The notes beneath the pieces are model-generated. The model searched no databases. It had not been told where the DNA came from and worked only from the letters and a program-made list of their open reading frames with translations. The position numbers and the translations under genes are program-made. 32,234 bases of DNA from the NCBI GenBank assembly GCA_002305755.1, contig DBQV01000058.1, forward strand, positions 1-32,234. The letters are read 5' to 3'. Below are positions 1-6,944 of this stretch, piece by piece. The number at the start of each line of letters is the position of its first letter. The stretch's first letter is position 1. Source of the DNA: Christensenella sp. UBA1385. Lineage in GTDB: Bacteria > Bacillota > Clostridia > Christensenellales > Aristaeellaceae.

Positions 1-51
1 CCTATGTTTGACACTCCTACAAAAAAGTTTGAAAAAACATCCCGCCTCCCC

Positions 52-79
52 TTGACATCATCGGCATATCATGTACAAT
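52..79 (+). promoter_or_regulatory. Promoter of the secreted-protein operon
   Basis: TTGACA at 52-57 and TACAAT at 74-79 are separated by 16 bases. This is a good sigma-A type promoter about 60 bases upstream of the first signal-peptide gene. The -35 box lies inside a short sequence (CCTCCCCTTGACAT) that also resembles the tail of the repeat region near 30.34 kb. Confidence 0.6.
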
Positions 80-138
80 AATGTTGGTTTTCAATTTCAT
101 TGCCCTGGGGCAAAATTCACACAACGTGGGGTGCGCTG

Positions 139-753
139 ATGAAAAGGCTGCTTGTATTGGTGTGCGTTTTTTGCGTGCTTTGCGCGCTGGGGCAGGCGGC
201 CGGGTCGGAGGAGACCGTGGAATCCGGCTATACGGTCCCCAAGGACGTGATAGTCAGCGTGCAGCCCACCGTGCAGATCCATGAGCCGGGCACCATCGCG
301 CTGAAGATCAGCTGGAACACCCCCTCGCTCACCTTCGTCAGGCGGGTCCGGGCCGCGGACGGCCTGGCCTACTATACGCCGCAGAGCACCGTGAGCGTGC
401 CCTTTACCCTGGTCAACAATTCCCGGCCTTCTTCGGACGGGCAGTTTGACGGGCGCATACAGGTGACGGCTGTCACGCAGCCCGCGGACGGGGGAGTGCT
501 GGGCGCGAAGCGCAAGAGCGTGAGTGTGCGGCTGAGCAATGACAACGTGCCCCTTGATATGGAAAGGGGCGGAACGGACAGCGGTTTTTACGCGCTGAGC
601 TATGCGGACCGCGGGGCTGAATACCTTGAAAACCTGAGCATCTATCCCGCTGCCGCCATGCTGACGGAGGATCTGACCGCGGAGCAGATTGTCCAGGCCA
701 TGACGGTGGCCGTGAGGTTCAATATCAGCAGGGCGCCGGTCCAGGCGCCGTGA
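139..753 (+). CDS. Secreted protein of unknown function
   Basis: A 204-aa protein that I do not recognise. ATG 139 is preferred over the in-frame ATG at 100 because it places a classical signal peptide at the N-terminus: KR, then a leucine/valine/cysteine-rich core, then a small-residue cleavage region around GQAAG. The mature part is rich in short beta-type segments (for example VSVPFTLVNN and KSVSVRLSND), suggesting an immunoglobulin-like or other beta-sandwich fold; this is inference. No LPXTG motif, cysteine pair or catalytic motif is visible. Its stop overlaps the GTG start of the next gene, so the two are translationally coupled. It heads a run of secreted proteins that ends at the presumed replication origin. 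Confidence 0.75.
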   Translation: MKRLLVLVCVFCVLCALGQAAGSEETVESGYTVPKDVIVSVQPTVQIHEPGTIALKISWNTPSLTFVRRVRAADGLAYYTPQSTVSVPFTLVNNSRPSSDGQFDGRIQVTAVTQPADGGVLGAKRKSVSVRLSNDNVPLDMERGGTDSGFYALSYADRGAEYLENLSIYPAAAMLTEDLTAEQIVQAMTVAVRFNISRAPVQAP

Positions 754-1763
754 AAAGGCGCGGGAGAGCCCTGGCGCTGGCGGCGGCGCTGCTGATGCTG
801 GCGCCGGGCGCTGCCGGGGCCGGCTCTGTCGCCGAGGAGACGCTGGGCAAAGGCTTTGAGCTGGAGATGCAGGTCAGCCCCCCGGTGAAGACCGAGACCC
901 TGGTTGTGAATATGGGCGGCGAGAAGCCCCGGCCCGGGCAGAAACCCGGGGCCAACGTGGTCGGCATCGAGGTGCCGGCCTTGCTGGTGTTTGAATCGCC
1001 CTTATCGGCGAGCGGGGCGCGCCTTTACAACCCCGTGGACGCGACGGCCATCGCGGTCTATCAGCTGCGCATCTCCGTGGCGGAGCTGCTGCGGCAGGCG
1101 GGCATCACCGGCTACGGCGACGCCGAATACGAGGCGCTGAGCGCGGTCGAGGGCTTTGACCCCGAGCGCAGCTACATCGTTTTGTCGCAGAGCAAGGGCA
1201 TACCGCCTGGAAGCTGCGCGCAGAACATGGCGCTGGGCACGCTGCCCAGCGGGCGGAGCCTGCCCGCCGGGAGGTATCAGGCGGAGCTGGTGATAGTGCC
1301 CTTCGACCCGCAGACGAGGCGATCCATGATGCTCAGCGCCGTCATCGAGCTGCCCTTTGTGATCGAGAGCGATCTGATCGCCCTGGAAACGGTCGGCCGG
1401 CGCGTGCCCCTGAGCCTGTTCAACCCTGTGGATGCCCGGAGGGATCTGGTGTACAGCGTGCAGCTGTCGCAGGCCGAGCTGGAGCGGGTGAGCGGCTCGC
1501 CCCACCGCACCCAGGAGGAGCTGCTGGCGCAGCGGCAGACGGCGGGCTTTGACGGCGAATACGAGTTCATCTCGGTATGCGAGAGCAAGCCCGTGCCGCC
1601 GGGCGGCTATGTGGAGGGGATCGAGCTGCACGCCCTGCCGGACGACGAGCCCCTGCCCCCGGGCGAGTACTCGGCCTGGCTGGTGCGCTACGGCGTGGAC
1701 GCGGTGAGCGGGGAAAAGACCATGCTGGAGGTCAACACGCAGCTGCGGCTGCTGGTCAGATGA
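750..1763 (+). CDS. Secreted protein with two tandem homologous domains
   Basis: 337 aa, starting at GTG 750, whose TG is shared with the TGA of the upstream gene. The N-terminus (MKRRGRALALAAALLMLAPG) is a signal peptide. After a short linker there are two related modules of about 130 residues. Each begins with an L-Y/F-NPVDA motif (about residues 91-96 and 225-230), runs through an S-V-x-LS-QAEL or RISVAEL helix, then a GFD...Y motif, an IPPG/VPPG turn, and an LPAGRY or LPPGEY strand near its end. I know similar 'NPxD ... IPPG ... L-G-Y' strand patterns from unnamed secreted clostridial proteins, but no function is established. Internal duplication is the clearest observation. It probably sits in or outside the envelope together with its neighbours. 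Confidence 0.75.
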   Translation: MKRRGRALALAAALLMLAPGAAGAGSVAEETLGKGFELEMQVSPPVKTETLVVNMGGEKPRPGQKPGANVVGIEVPALLVFESPLSASGARLYNPVDATAIAVYQLRISVAELLRQAGITGYGDAEYEALSAVEGFDPERSYIVLSQSKGIPPGSCAQNMALGTLPSGRSLPAGRYQAELVIVPFDPQTRRSMMLSAVIELPFVIESDLIALETVGRRVPLSLFNPVDARRDLVYSVQLSQAELERVSGSPHRTQEELLAQRQTAGFDGEYEFISVCESKPVPPGGYVEGIELHALPDDEPLPPGEYSAWLVRYGVDAVSGEKTMLEVNTQLRLLVR

Positions 1764-1824
1764 GCGGCGCCCCTGGGACGAGGGGGCACGGCGGATATGA
1801 TACGAATGATCGGAGGAGCGCCGG

Positions 1825-2946
1825 ATGAGACGGTCAGCGGCTGTCACGTTGTCGGCGCTCCTTTTGTCTGCCCTGCTGGCCTGGGGGACGGCGGAGCCGG
1901 GAAGGGCTGCCGGAGCCGGGGCGGACCTGCGTGAGGACGGCGCCGGGGAAGGCCCTGCCGAGGCCCTCCTGCCGGTGTTCCATGATGAAGAAATCGCCGC
2001 GGCGGATGGACAGGGGGAGGCCGCAGCCCATATAGAAGCCGAAGCCAATATAATAATAGAAGCGATGCCGGCATCGGGAGAAGGGGCCCGGGAAGCCGCG
2101 CCGGAACCGCGGGGGGATGGGACGCCCGACGCGGACGCGAATGGGGCGGCCCCGCCCGCGGACACGGAAGCGGCCTGGGCGCAGAGCGCTGAAAAAGACG
2201 CCGAGGCGGATCCCCTCCGTGAAGCCCAAGGGGATCGCGGCGCCGGTGCGGCGAAGCCGGATGCCCCGGCCGATGGGGAGGCTTGCCCGCCCGATCGTGC
2301 GGCAGCCCCGGACAGCCGGACTGAACCCGGCGAAAGCCGCCCGAGCGAGGAAACGGCGGCCGGGCCGGAGCCTGAGGAGGAATCCGTGCCCGCGGATGCG
2401 GCGGCTGAAGGGCCGCTGCCGGAGGACGGGCGGAGCGAAGCAAGCGCGCTGCCTGAGCCTGTGGAAGAAGCGATAGCCGGGCCGGAGCCTGAGGAGGAAT
2501 CCGCGCCCGCGGATGCGGCGGCCGAAGGCCCGCTGCCGGAGGGCGGGCGGAGCGAAGCAAGCGCGCTGCCTGAGCCCGCGCAGGAAGAGGCGGCCTTTGC
2601 GCTGCGCGCCCGCATGGAGCCGCTGGCCCTGCTGCCCCTGCCGGGCGGCTGCCGCCTTTTGGAGGAACCCCGCCTCTGGCTGGAGGCGGAGAACCTGTCG
2701 GATGCGCCTCTGCGGCTGCGCATCGCGCCGACCCTGAGCGAGGAGACCGCCGCGCTCTACCGTGCCCTGGGCGCGGAGCCCTTTGGCGAGCCTGTCTTTC
2801 TTGCGCTGGCAGCAGGGGAACGGCTGGGGCTGTGGCTGGCCATGCCGCTGAGAGAAGGGGCCCTCTGCCCGCTCGACCCCCGCGGGGTGGATGCCTCGCA
2901 TCTGGCCTTTGAGCTGAGGGCCTCGGCAGAGGCCGCGCGTCCGTGA
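1825..2946 (+). CDS. Secreted protein with long acidic Ala/Glu/Pro-rich repeats
   Basis: 373 aa. ATG 1825 follows GGAGGAG at 1812-1818. The first ~30 residues form a signal peptide (MRRSAAVTLSALLLSALLAW). Residues ~35-260 are low complexity, rich in Ala, Glu, Pro, Gly and Asp. They include two adjacent 39-residue repeats beginning AGPEPEEES (residues 179-217 and 218-256). The last ~110 residues look like a small folded beta-rich domain (LRLRIAPTL, PVFLALAAGERLGLWLAMPL). The architecture fits a surface protein with a flexible stalk presenting a C-terminal domain; no sorting signal or membrane anchor follows. Function unknown. The stop overlaps a GTG that begins a fourth, truncated reading frame. 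Confidence 0.7.
   Translation: MRRSAAVTLSALLLSALLAWGTAEPGRAAGAGADLREDGAGEGPAEALLPVFHDEEIAAADGQGEAAAHIEAEANIIIEAMPASGEGAREAAPEPRGDGTPDADANGAAPPADTEAAWAQSAEKDAEADPLREAQGDRGAGAAKPDAPADGEACPPDRAAAPDSRTEPGESRPSEETAAGPEPEEESVPADAAAEGPLPEDGRSEASALPEPVEEAIAGPEPEEESAPADAAAEGPLPEGGRSEASALPEPAQEEAAFALRARMEPLALLPLPGGCRLLEEPRLWLEAENLSDAPLRLRIAPTLSEETAALYRALGAEPFGEPVFLALAAGERLGLWLAMPLREGALCPLDPRGVDASHLAFELRASAEAARP
2359..2592 (+). repeat. Two-copy 117-bp tandem repeat inside a gene
   Basis: Copies at 2359-2475 and 2476-2592 are nearly identical at the DNA level (both start GCCGGGCCGGAGCCTGAGGA). They keep the reading frame, adding 39 residues per copy. Near-identity suggests recent expansion; copy number may vary between strains. 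Confidence 0.85.
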
Positions 2947-3089
2947 GACGGCGCGGGCTGACAGCCGCCCTGTCGGCGCTGCCGCTGGCGATGCTGCCCC
3001 CGGCGGGCGCGGCGGGCTGCGGCTCTGCCCCTCTCCGGGACCGCGCTCATACAGGCTGTCGTCAACACGCGGTATTGATTAAACGCTGA
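2943..3089 (+). pseudogene. Remnant of a fourth secreted-protein gene (signal peptide only)
   Basis: A 48-codon frame starts at GTG 2943, overlapping the previous TGA exactly as the second gene of the cluster does. Its first residues (MRRRGLTAALSALPLAMLPPAG) are a signal peptide that resembles, in sequence and DNA, the start of the gene at 750 (MKRRGRALALAAALLMLAPG). After about residue 30 it runs into unrelated sequence and ends at TGA 3087-3089. The simplest reading is a paralogue truncated at the origin region. A genuine 48-aa secreted peptide, possibly a lipoprotein-like one (cysteine in AAGCGS), is the alternative. Confidence 0.45.
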
Positions 3090-3299
3090 ATAAACTATTG
3101 CGCCGTCCCGGCGGCCCCGCCGCAGAAAAAAACATTCCGGCTCCGGGCCGCGAACGAGAATAAATATGCAACAACGATGAATTGTATACGGTTTTCCCGC
3201 TGTGGCTTGTGGTCGGCGGGGCGCCGGACAACTACCTGTAGTTTTTCGGGGTTATCAACAGGCGGGGCGCTATGCAGCCCTTTGGGGGCGGCCGCGGCA

Positions 3300-3328
3300 T
3301 TGAAAAAAGGGCGCGATTGTGGTATCCT
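3300..3328 (+). promoter_or_regulatory. Candidate dnaA promoter
   Basis: TTGAAA at 3300-3305 and TATCCT at 3323-3328 are 17 bases apart. The -10 is weak (4 of 6). If used, transcription would begin just before the two DnaA boxes, which would allow DnaA autoregulation, as known for many dnaA genes. Confidence 0.35.
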
Positions 3329-3355
3329 ACGCCCCGAAGTGGATGTTGATAGCGA

Positions 3356-3379
3356 TTATCCACAGACCATTTATCCACA
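3356..3379 (+). promoter_or_regulatory. Pair of perfect DnaA boxes
   Basis: TTATCCACA occurs at 3356-3364 and again at 3371-3379 in the same orientation, starts 15 bases apart. Both match the DnaA-box consensus exactly. Confidence 0.85.
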
Positions 3380-3437
3380 GCTATCGGACAGGATCTGATC
3401 AGCGGTGTTTTTTTGACCTCTCCTTTAGGTTAAGAGA

Positions 3438-4805
3438 GTGTTGCGGATGTATAAAACAATGCAAACAATGGGGGTCGGCTCTGTGAATTATCAGGCGGTT
3501 TGGGATTCGGCATGTCAGTTGATGAAGGCGGAGATGAGCGACGTCACCTACTCCACCTGGATCGCGGCCGCGCTGAAGCCGCTGGGTCTGAATGCCGACC
3601 GCTACTACGTGGAGGCCGCCACCGACTTCTATCACGGCTTCGTGGTGCCGCGCTATTCCGTGACCATTTCCAACGCCATCCGGCAGGTGATGGGCAGCGA
3701 CGTGCAGCTGAGCATCCTCACGCCCAAGCAGGCGGAGGATTACCGCAAGGGCGGCCAGGTGAACGTGGGCAAGCCCGCCCCCAAGCTGAACAGCAAGTAC
3801 ACCTTCGATACCTTCATCGTGGGCAGCGGCAACCGCTTTGCCCACGCGGCCTCGCTGGCCGTGGCGGAGGCCCCGGCGGACGCCTACAACCCCTTTTTCA
3901 TCTACGGCGGCGTGGGCCTTGGCAAGACCCACCTGATGCAGGCCATCGGCCACTATATCCTGGAGCAGAAGCCCGAGACCCGCATCGAGTACGTGACCAG
4001 CGAGACCTTCACCATCGAGCTGGTGCAGGCCATCCAGAGCAACCGCAACGCGGCCTTCCGCGAGAAGTACCGCAGCGTGGACGTGCTTCTGATCGACGAC
4101 ATCCAGTTCATCGCCGGGCGCGACAGCACGCAGGAGGAGTTTTTCCACACCTTCAACGCCCTGCACAACGCGGGCAGGCAGATCATCATCTCCTCGGACC
4201 GGCCTCCGCGCGAGATCGCCCGGCTGGAGGAGCGGCTGCGCAGCCGCTTTGAGTGGGGCCTGATCGCCGATATCCAGAAGCCCGATGTGGATACCCGCTG
4301 CGCCATCCTGCGCAGAAAGGCCAACGACGACCTCATCCGCGTGGGCGACGACGTGCTGCAGATGATCGCCGAGCGGGTGGACTCCAACATCCGCGAGCTG
4401 GAGGGCAGCCTGAACCGCCTGGTGGCCTATGCCGGCCTCTCTGGGCGCGAGATCGACATGCAGCTGGCCGAGGAGGCCCTGCGCGAGGTGTTTGCCGATC
4501 ACAGGCCCACCTCCATCTCGGTGGACGACATCATCGCCGCCGTTTGCCAGTACTACGCCATCAGCGAAGAGGAGATGCGCGGCAAGCGCCGCAACCAGAG
4601 CTTCGCCGTGCCGCGGCAGGTGGCCATGTACCTTTCCCGCAAGCTGACGACCGCCTCCCTGCCCAAGATCGGCGAGTGCCTGGGCGGGCGCGACCACACC
4701 ACCGTGCTGCACGGCTGCGCCAAGATCGAGGCGCTGAGCCGCCAGAGCGCGCCGCTGAAAAACGCGCTGGACGACATCAGCAAGCAGCTGCGCCGGGAAG
4801 GCTGA
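3438..4805 (+). CDS. dnaA: Chromosomal replication initiator protein DnaA
   Basis: 455 aa from GTG 3438. The AAA+ initiator binds DnaA boxes and opens the origin. Domain I (about residues 18-100) starts at NYQAVWDSACQLMK. The AAA+ domain contains Walker A GGVGLGKTH (about 157-165), Walker B VLLIDDIQF (about 217-224), and an arginine-rich segment RLEERLRSRFEWG. Domain IV ends with the DnaA signature GGRDHTTVLHG, which contacts the box. Length is typical. The linker domain II is short. Other in-frame starts are ATG 3447 and GTG 3483; family alignments tend to begin near VNYQAVW, so the first 10-15 residues are uncertain. Unusually, the next gene is hrcA rather than dnaN. Confidence 0.97.
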   Translation: MLRMYKTMQTMGVGSVNYQAVWDSACQLMKAEMSDVTYSTWIAAALKPLGLNADRYYVEAATDFYHGFVVPRYSVTISNAIRQVMGSDVQLSILTPKQAEDYRKGGQVNVGKPAPKLNSKYTFDTFIVGSGNRFAHAASLAVAEAPADAYNPFFIYGGVGLGKTHLMQAIGHYILEQKPETRIEYVTSETFTIELVQAIQSNRNAAFREKYRSVDVLLIDDIQFIAGRDSTQEEFFHTFNALHNAGRQIIISSDRPPREIARLEERLRSRFEWGLIADIQKPDVDTRCAILRRKANDDLIRVGDDVLQMIAERVDSNIRELEGSLNRLVAYAGLSGREIDMQLAEEALREVFADHRPTSISVDDIIAAVCQYYAISEEEMRGKRRNQSFAVPRQVAMYLSRKLTTASLPKIGECLGGRDHTTVLHGCAKIEALSRQSAPLKNALDDISKQLRREG

Positions 4806-4829
4806 CGCCCCGTCAGGCCCGCGCTATCG

Positions 4830-4852
4830 GCCGCCCCCTGCGCGGGGGCGGC
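4830..4852 (+). other. GC-rich hairpin after dnaA
   Basis: GCCGCCCCC (4830-4838) pairs with GGGGGCGGC (4844-4852) around a 5-base loop. No T-run follows, so it may stabilise the dnaA mRNA 3' end rather than terminate. Confidence 0.45.
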
Positions 4853-4865
4853 TCAGCCCGTCTAA

Positions 4866-5060
4866 GGATCAAGTTCTTTGACGGGGAAAGGGACCGGCCA
4901 TCCGCCTTTTCGCTGCGCTCTCCGGGCGGCGGATAGCGAGGAAACCCTTGCTGCGCAAGGCTTGCGGCTTCGCCGCACATGTCGCCGAGGCCGATCATGA
5001 TCAGAGGGCTTCGCCCTCCGATACCTCCCTGATCATACTTTTTTGACGACCTGGGCCGCC
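4866..5060 (+). repeat. Dispersed composite intergenic repeat, copy 1
   Basis: The 434-base spacer between dnaA and hrcA is largely this element. Its left block (about 4866-4934, from AAGTTCTTTGACGGGG to CTCTCCGGGCGGCGGAT) and right block (about 4995-5058, containing GGGCTTCGCCCTC, ACCTCCCTGAT and ATACTTTTT) recur in the same order at 30025-30270. The middle differs. In the right block, ATGATCAG and CTGATCAT can pair around an inner GAGGGCTTCGCCCTC hairpin. No coding potential is evident. Confidence 0.75.
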
Positions 5061-5082
5061 CTTTGCGTGAGGGCGGCTTTTT
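5055..5082 (+). terminator. Rho-independent terminator before hrcA
   Basis: GCCGCCCT (5055-5062), a 7-base loop, AGGGCGGC (5070-5077) and TTTTT. It isolates the heat-shock operon from dnaA transcription. Confidence 0.8.
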
Positions 5083-5139
5083 CGCGCCTTTCTTCGCGCC
5101 CTTGCCGGCGAAACTTTTCCATATTTTTTTGCCGCGCTA

Positions 5140-5168
5140 TTGACAGCGGGGGGGATGCGTGGTAGATT
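5140..5168 (+). promoter_or_regulatory. Promoter of the hrcA-grpE-dnaK-dnaJ operon
   Basis: TTGACA at 5140-5145, 17-base spacer, TAGATT at 5163-5168. Transcription would start around 5175, immediately before the CIRCE operator. Confidence 0.85.
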
Positions 5169-5179
5169 GTGCTCAGGGA

Positions 5180-5206
5180 TTAGCACTCGACATGTGAGAG
5201 TGCTAA
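5180..5206 (+). promoter_or_regulatory. CIRCE operator (HrcA binding site)
   Basis: TTAGCACTC (5180-5188), nine-base spacer, GAGTGCTAA (5198-5206): an exact match to the CIRCE consensus. It lies at the transcript start, as expected for HrcA repression, and implies autoregulated heat-shock control. Confidence 0.97.
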
Positions 5207-5239
5207 AGCCCGGAAGAGATGCGGAAGGAGGAGACGGGT

Positions 5240-6277
5240 TTGCAGCTGGATGACAGAAAGCGGCGCATCCTGTGGGCGGTGATCGACGATTACGTGTCCA
5301 CCGCGGCGCCGGTCGGCTCGCGCACCGTCTCGGGCAAGTACATTTCCGGCATCTCAAGCGCCACCATCCGCAACGAGATGAGCGATCTGGAGGAGCTGGG
5401 CTATCTGATACAGCCCCACGTCTCCGCCGGGCGCGTGCCCAACGCCAGGGCCTACCGCCTGTATGTGGACGCTCTGCGCGAGCGGCTGTCGGGCGAGCCG
5501 GAGGCCGAGGAGGCGGAGCGGATCCGAAACGCCTTCATCAGCCGGCTGCGCGGGCTGAACGATCTGGCCGCCGAGGCGGCCGAGGCGCTCAGCGACATGA
5601 CGCAGTACGCCTCCGCGGTGCTCGCGCCGCGGCACGAGGCGCTGCGGATCAAAAGCCTGCAGCTGGTGCCCGTGAGCCGGGCTTCCGCGCTGGTGGTGGT
5701 GGTGACCGACGGCGGCGTGTTCCGCGACAGCGTGATCAGCGTGTCCGATATGCTGGACGCGGACGGCCTTTACGCCATCAGCCGCATGCTGACCGAGCGC
5801 CTGCGGGGGAAGACCCTGCGCGAGGCGCAGCAGATGCTCAGCGTGTTCGCGCGCTACGCCCCGGCCGACCAGCAGGTGCTGGGCGGCATCGCCGACCTGG
5901 CGGGCCAGCTGGCCCGTGAGAGCGAGGGCGAGAGCCTGAAGGTGGCCGGCGCGCACCGTATGCTGCAGCACCCGGAGTACGCGGACGTGGAAAAGGCCCG
6001 GCAGGTGCTGGCCGCGCTCAACGAGCGCAGCTGTCTGATGGAGCTTCTGCGGCAGGACAGCGACCGCAGCTACGGCGTGCACATAGGGCCCGAGTGTGGC
6101 GTGGAGAGCCTGAACGATCTGTCGGTGGTCACCTGCTATTACGATGTCGGCAGCGGCCACAGGGGCACGTTGGGCATCGTGGGCCCGCTGCGGATGCCCT
6201 ACCTGAAGGTGCTCAGCACCCTGAAGGTGGCCGGGCAGACGCTCAGCGATATGCTGAAAGCAAGCAACAACAACTGA
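5240..6277 (+). CDS. hrcA: Heat-inducible transcription repressor HrcA
   Basis: 345 aa from TTG 5240. HrcA dimers bind CIRCE and repress class I heat-shock genes, with the GroE chaperonin modulating activity. The N-terminal winged helix is recognisable (LDDRKRRILWAVIDDYV, then VGSRTVSGKYISGISSATIRNEMSDLEELGYL and HVSAGRVPNARAYRLYVD). The C-terminal GAF-like region ends in the conserved LGIVGPLRMPY. The TTG start is chosen because AAGGAGGAG lies six bases upstream (5225-5233) and the family starts at this point. An in-frame ATG at 5219 would add seven residues (352 aa) but has no well-spaced ribosome site. First gene of the operon; grpE follows after 12 bases. Confidence 0.95.
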   Translation: MQLDDRKRRILWAVIDDYVSTAAPVGSRTVSGKYISGISSATIRNEMSDLEELGYLIQPHVSAGRVPNARAYRLYVDALRERLSGEPEAEEAERIRNAFISRLRGLNDLAAEAAEALSDMTQYASAVLAPRHEALRIKSLQLVPVSRASALVVVVTDGGVFRDSVISVSDMLDADGLYAISRMLTERLRGKTLREAQQMLSVFARYAPADQQVLGGIADLAGQLARESEGESLKVAGAHRMLQHPEYADVEKARQVLAALNERSCLMELLRQDSDRSYGVHIGPECGVESLNDLSVVTCYYDVGSGHRGTLGIVGPLRMPYLKVLSTLKVAGQTLSDMLKASNNN

Positions 6278-6289
6278 CCCGGAGGACGT

Positions 6290-6862
6290 ATGAAGCATTC
6301 AAAAGACCAGGCGGAGGAGCGCAGGGCGCAGGAGCCCCCGGCGCAGGAAGAACCCGCGCAGGGCGAGGAAGCCCTCCCCGCGGAGGAGACCGCGGAGCTG
6401 CCGGACGCCCAGGCGCTGGCCAAAGCGCTTGCCGGCGCGGAGGCCCAGCGGGACGAGTACCTGAACATGGCCCAGCGCGTGCAGGCGGATTTTGACAACT
6501 TCCGCCGCCGCAACGCCCAGGTGAGGAGCGAGGCCTTTGAGGATGGGGCGGCCGCCTTCATCAAGACCATCCTGCCGGTGTGCGATAACTTTGACCGCGC
6601 GCTGGAGCAGGAAAGCGCCGACGAGGCCCTGCTCAGCGGCCTGCGCCTGGTGCACAAGCAGCTGATGGATGCCCTTGAAAAGCGCGGCGTCACCGTGATC
6701 TCAAGACAGGGAGAGCCCTTTGACCCGCGCCTTGAGGACGCCGTGGTGCAGGGCACGCCCGATGAGGGAGAGCCCGGCACCGTGGCCCAGGTGCTGGTGA
6801 AGGGATACATGCTGGGCGACACCGTACTGCGCCACGCCATGGTCAAGGTCATCGTCGACTGA
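6290..6862 (+). CDS. grpE: Nucleotide exchange factor GrpE
   Basis: 190 aa. ATG 6290 has GGAGG five bases or so upstream. GrpE releases ADP from DnaK. The first ~45 residues are acidic and disordered (rich in Glu, Pro, Gln), followed by the long coiled-coil helix with the typical QADFDNFRRRN segment (residues ~64-74). The C-terminal beta-wing carries VVQGTPDEGEPGTVAQVLVKGY and ends DTVLRHAMVKV, the standard GrpE close. Length and order in the operon are normal. Confidence 0.96.
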   Translation: MKHSKDQAEERRAQEPPAQEEPAQGEEALPAEETAELPDAQALAKALAGAEAQRDEYLNMAQRVQADFDNFRRRNAQVRSEAFEDGAAAFIKTILPVCDNFDRALEQESADEALLSGLRLVHKQLMDALEKRGVTVISRQGEPFDPRLEDAVVQGTPDEGEPGTVAQVLVKGYMLGDTVLRHAMVKVIVD

Positions 6863-6944
6863 GCCCGGGCTGCAGATATTCACAAGGACCGCAACCGTCA
6901 AAAACGACACAACCATCAATCAGGAAGAGAAAGAGGATTTTGAT

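Larger units (their letters stand above)
3090..3437. other. Likely chromosomal origin region (oriC) upstream of dnaA
   Basis: This 348-base gap holds two perfect DnaA boxes (3356-3364 and 3371-3379), a one-mismatch box TTATCAACA at 3252-3260 and a weaker reverse-oriented TGTTGATAG at 3344-3352. AT-rich patches occur around 3121-3133 and 3153-3190, in contrast with the GC-rich surroundings, and could serve as an unwinding element. Position directly upstream of dnaA is the usual bacillota arrangement. Genes on the left side also point rightwards, so replichore strand bias does not help here. Confidence 0.65.

Noticed and set aside
1002..2723. Very long open frame on the minus strand opposite the secreted-protein genes
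   Set aside because: Low-complexity Arg/Ser/Ala translation, no signal or domain, and fully explained by the GC-rich codon bias of the plus-strand genes with signal peptides and ribosome sites.
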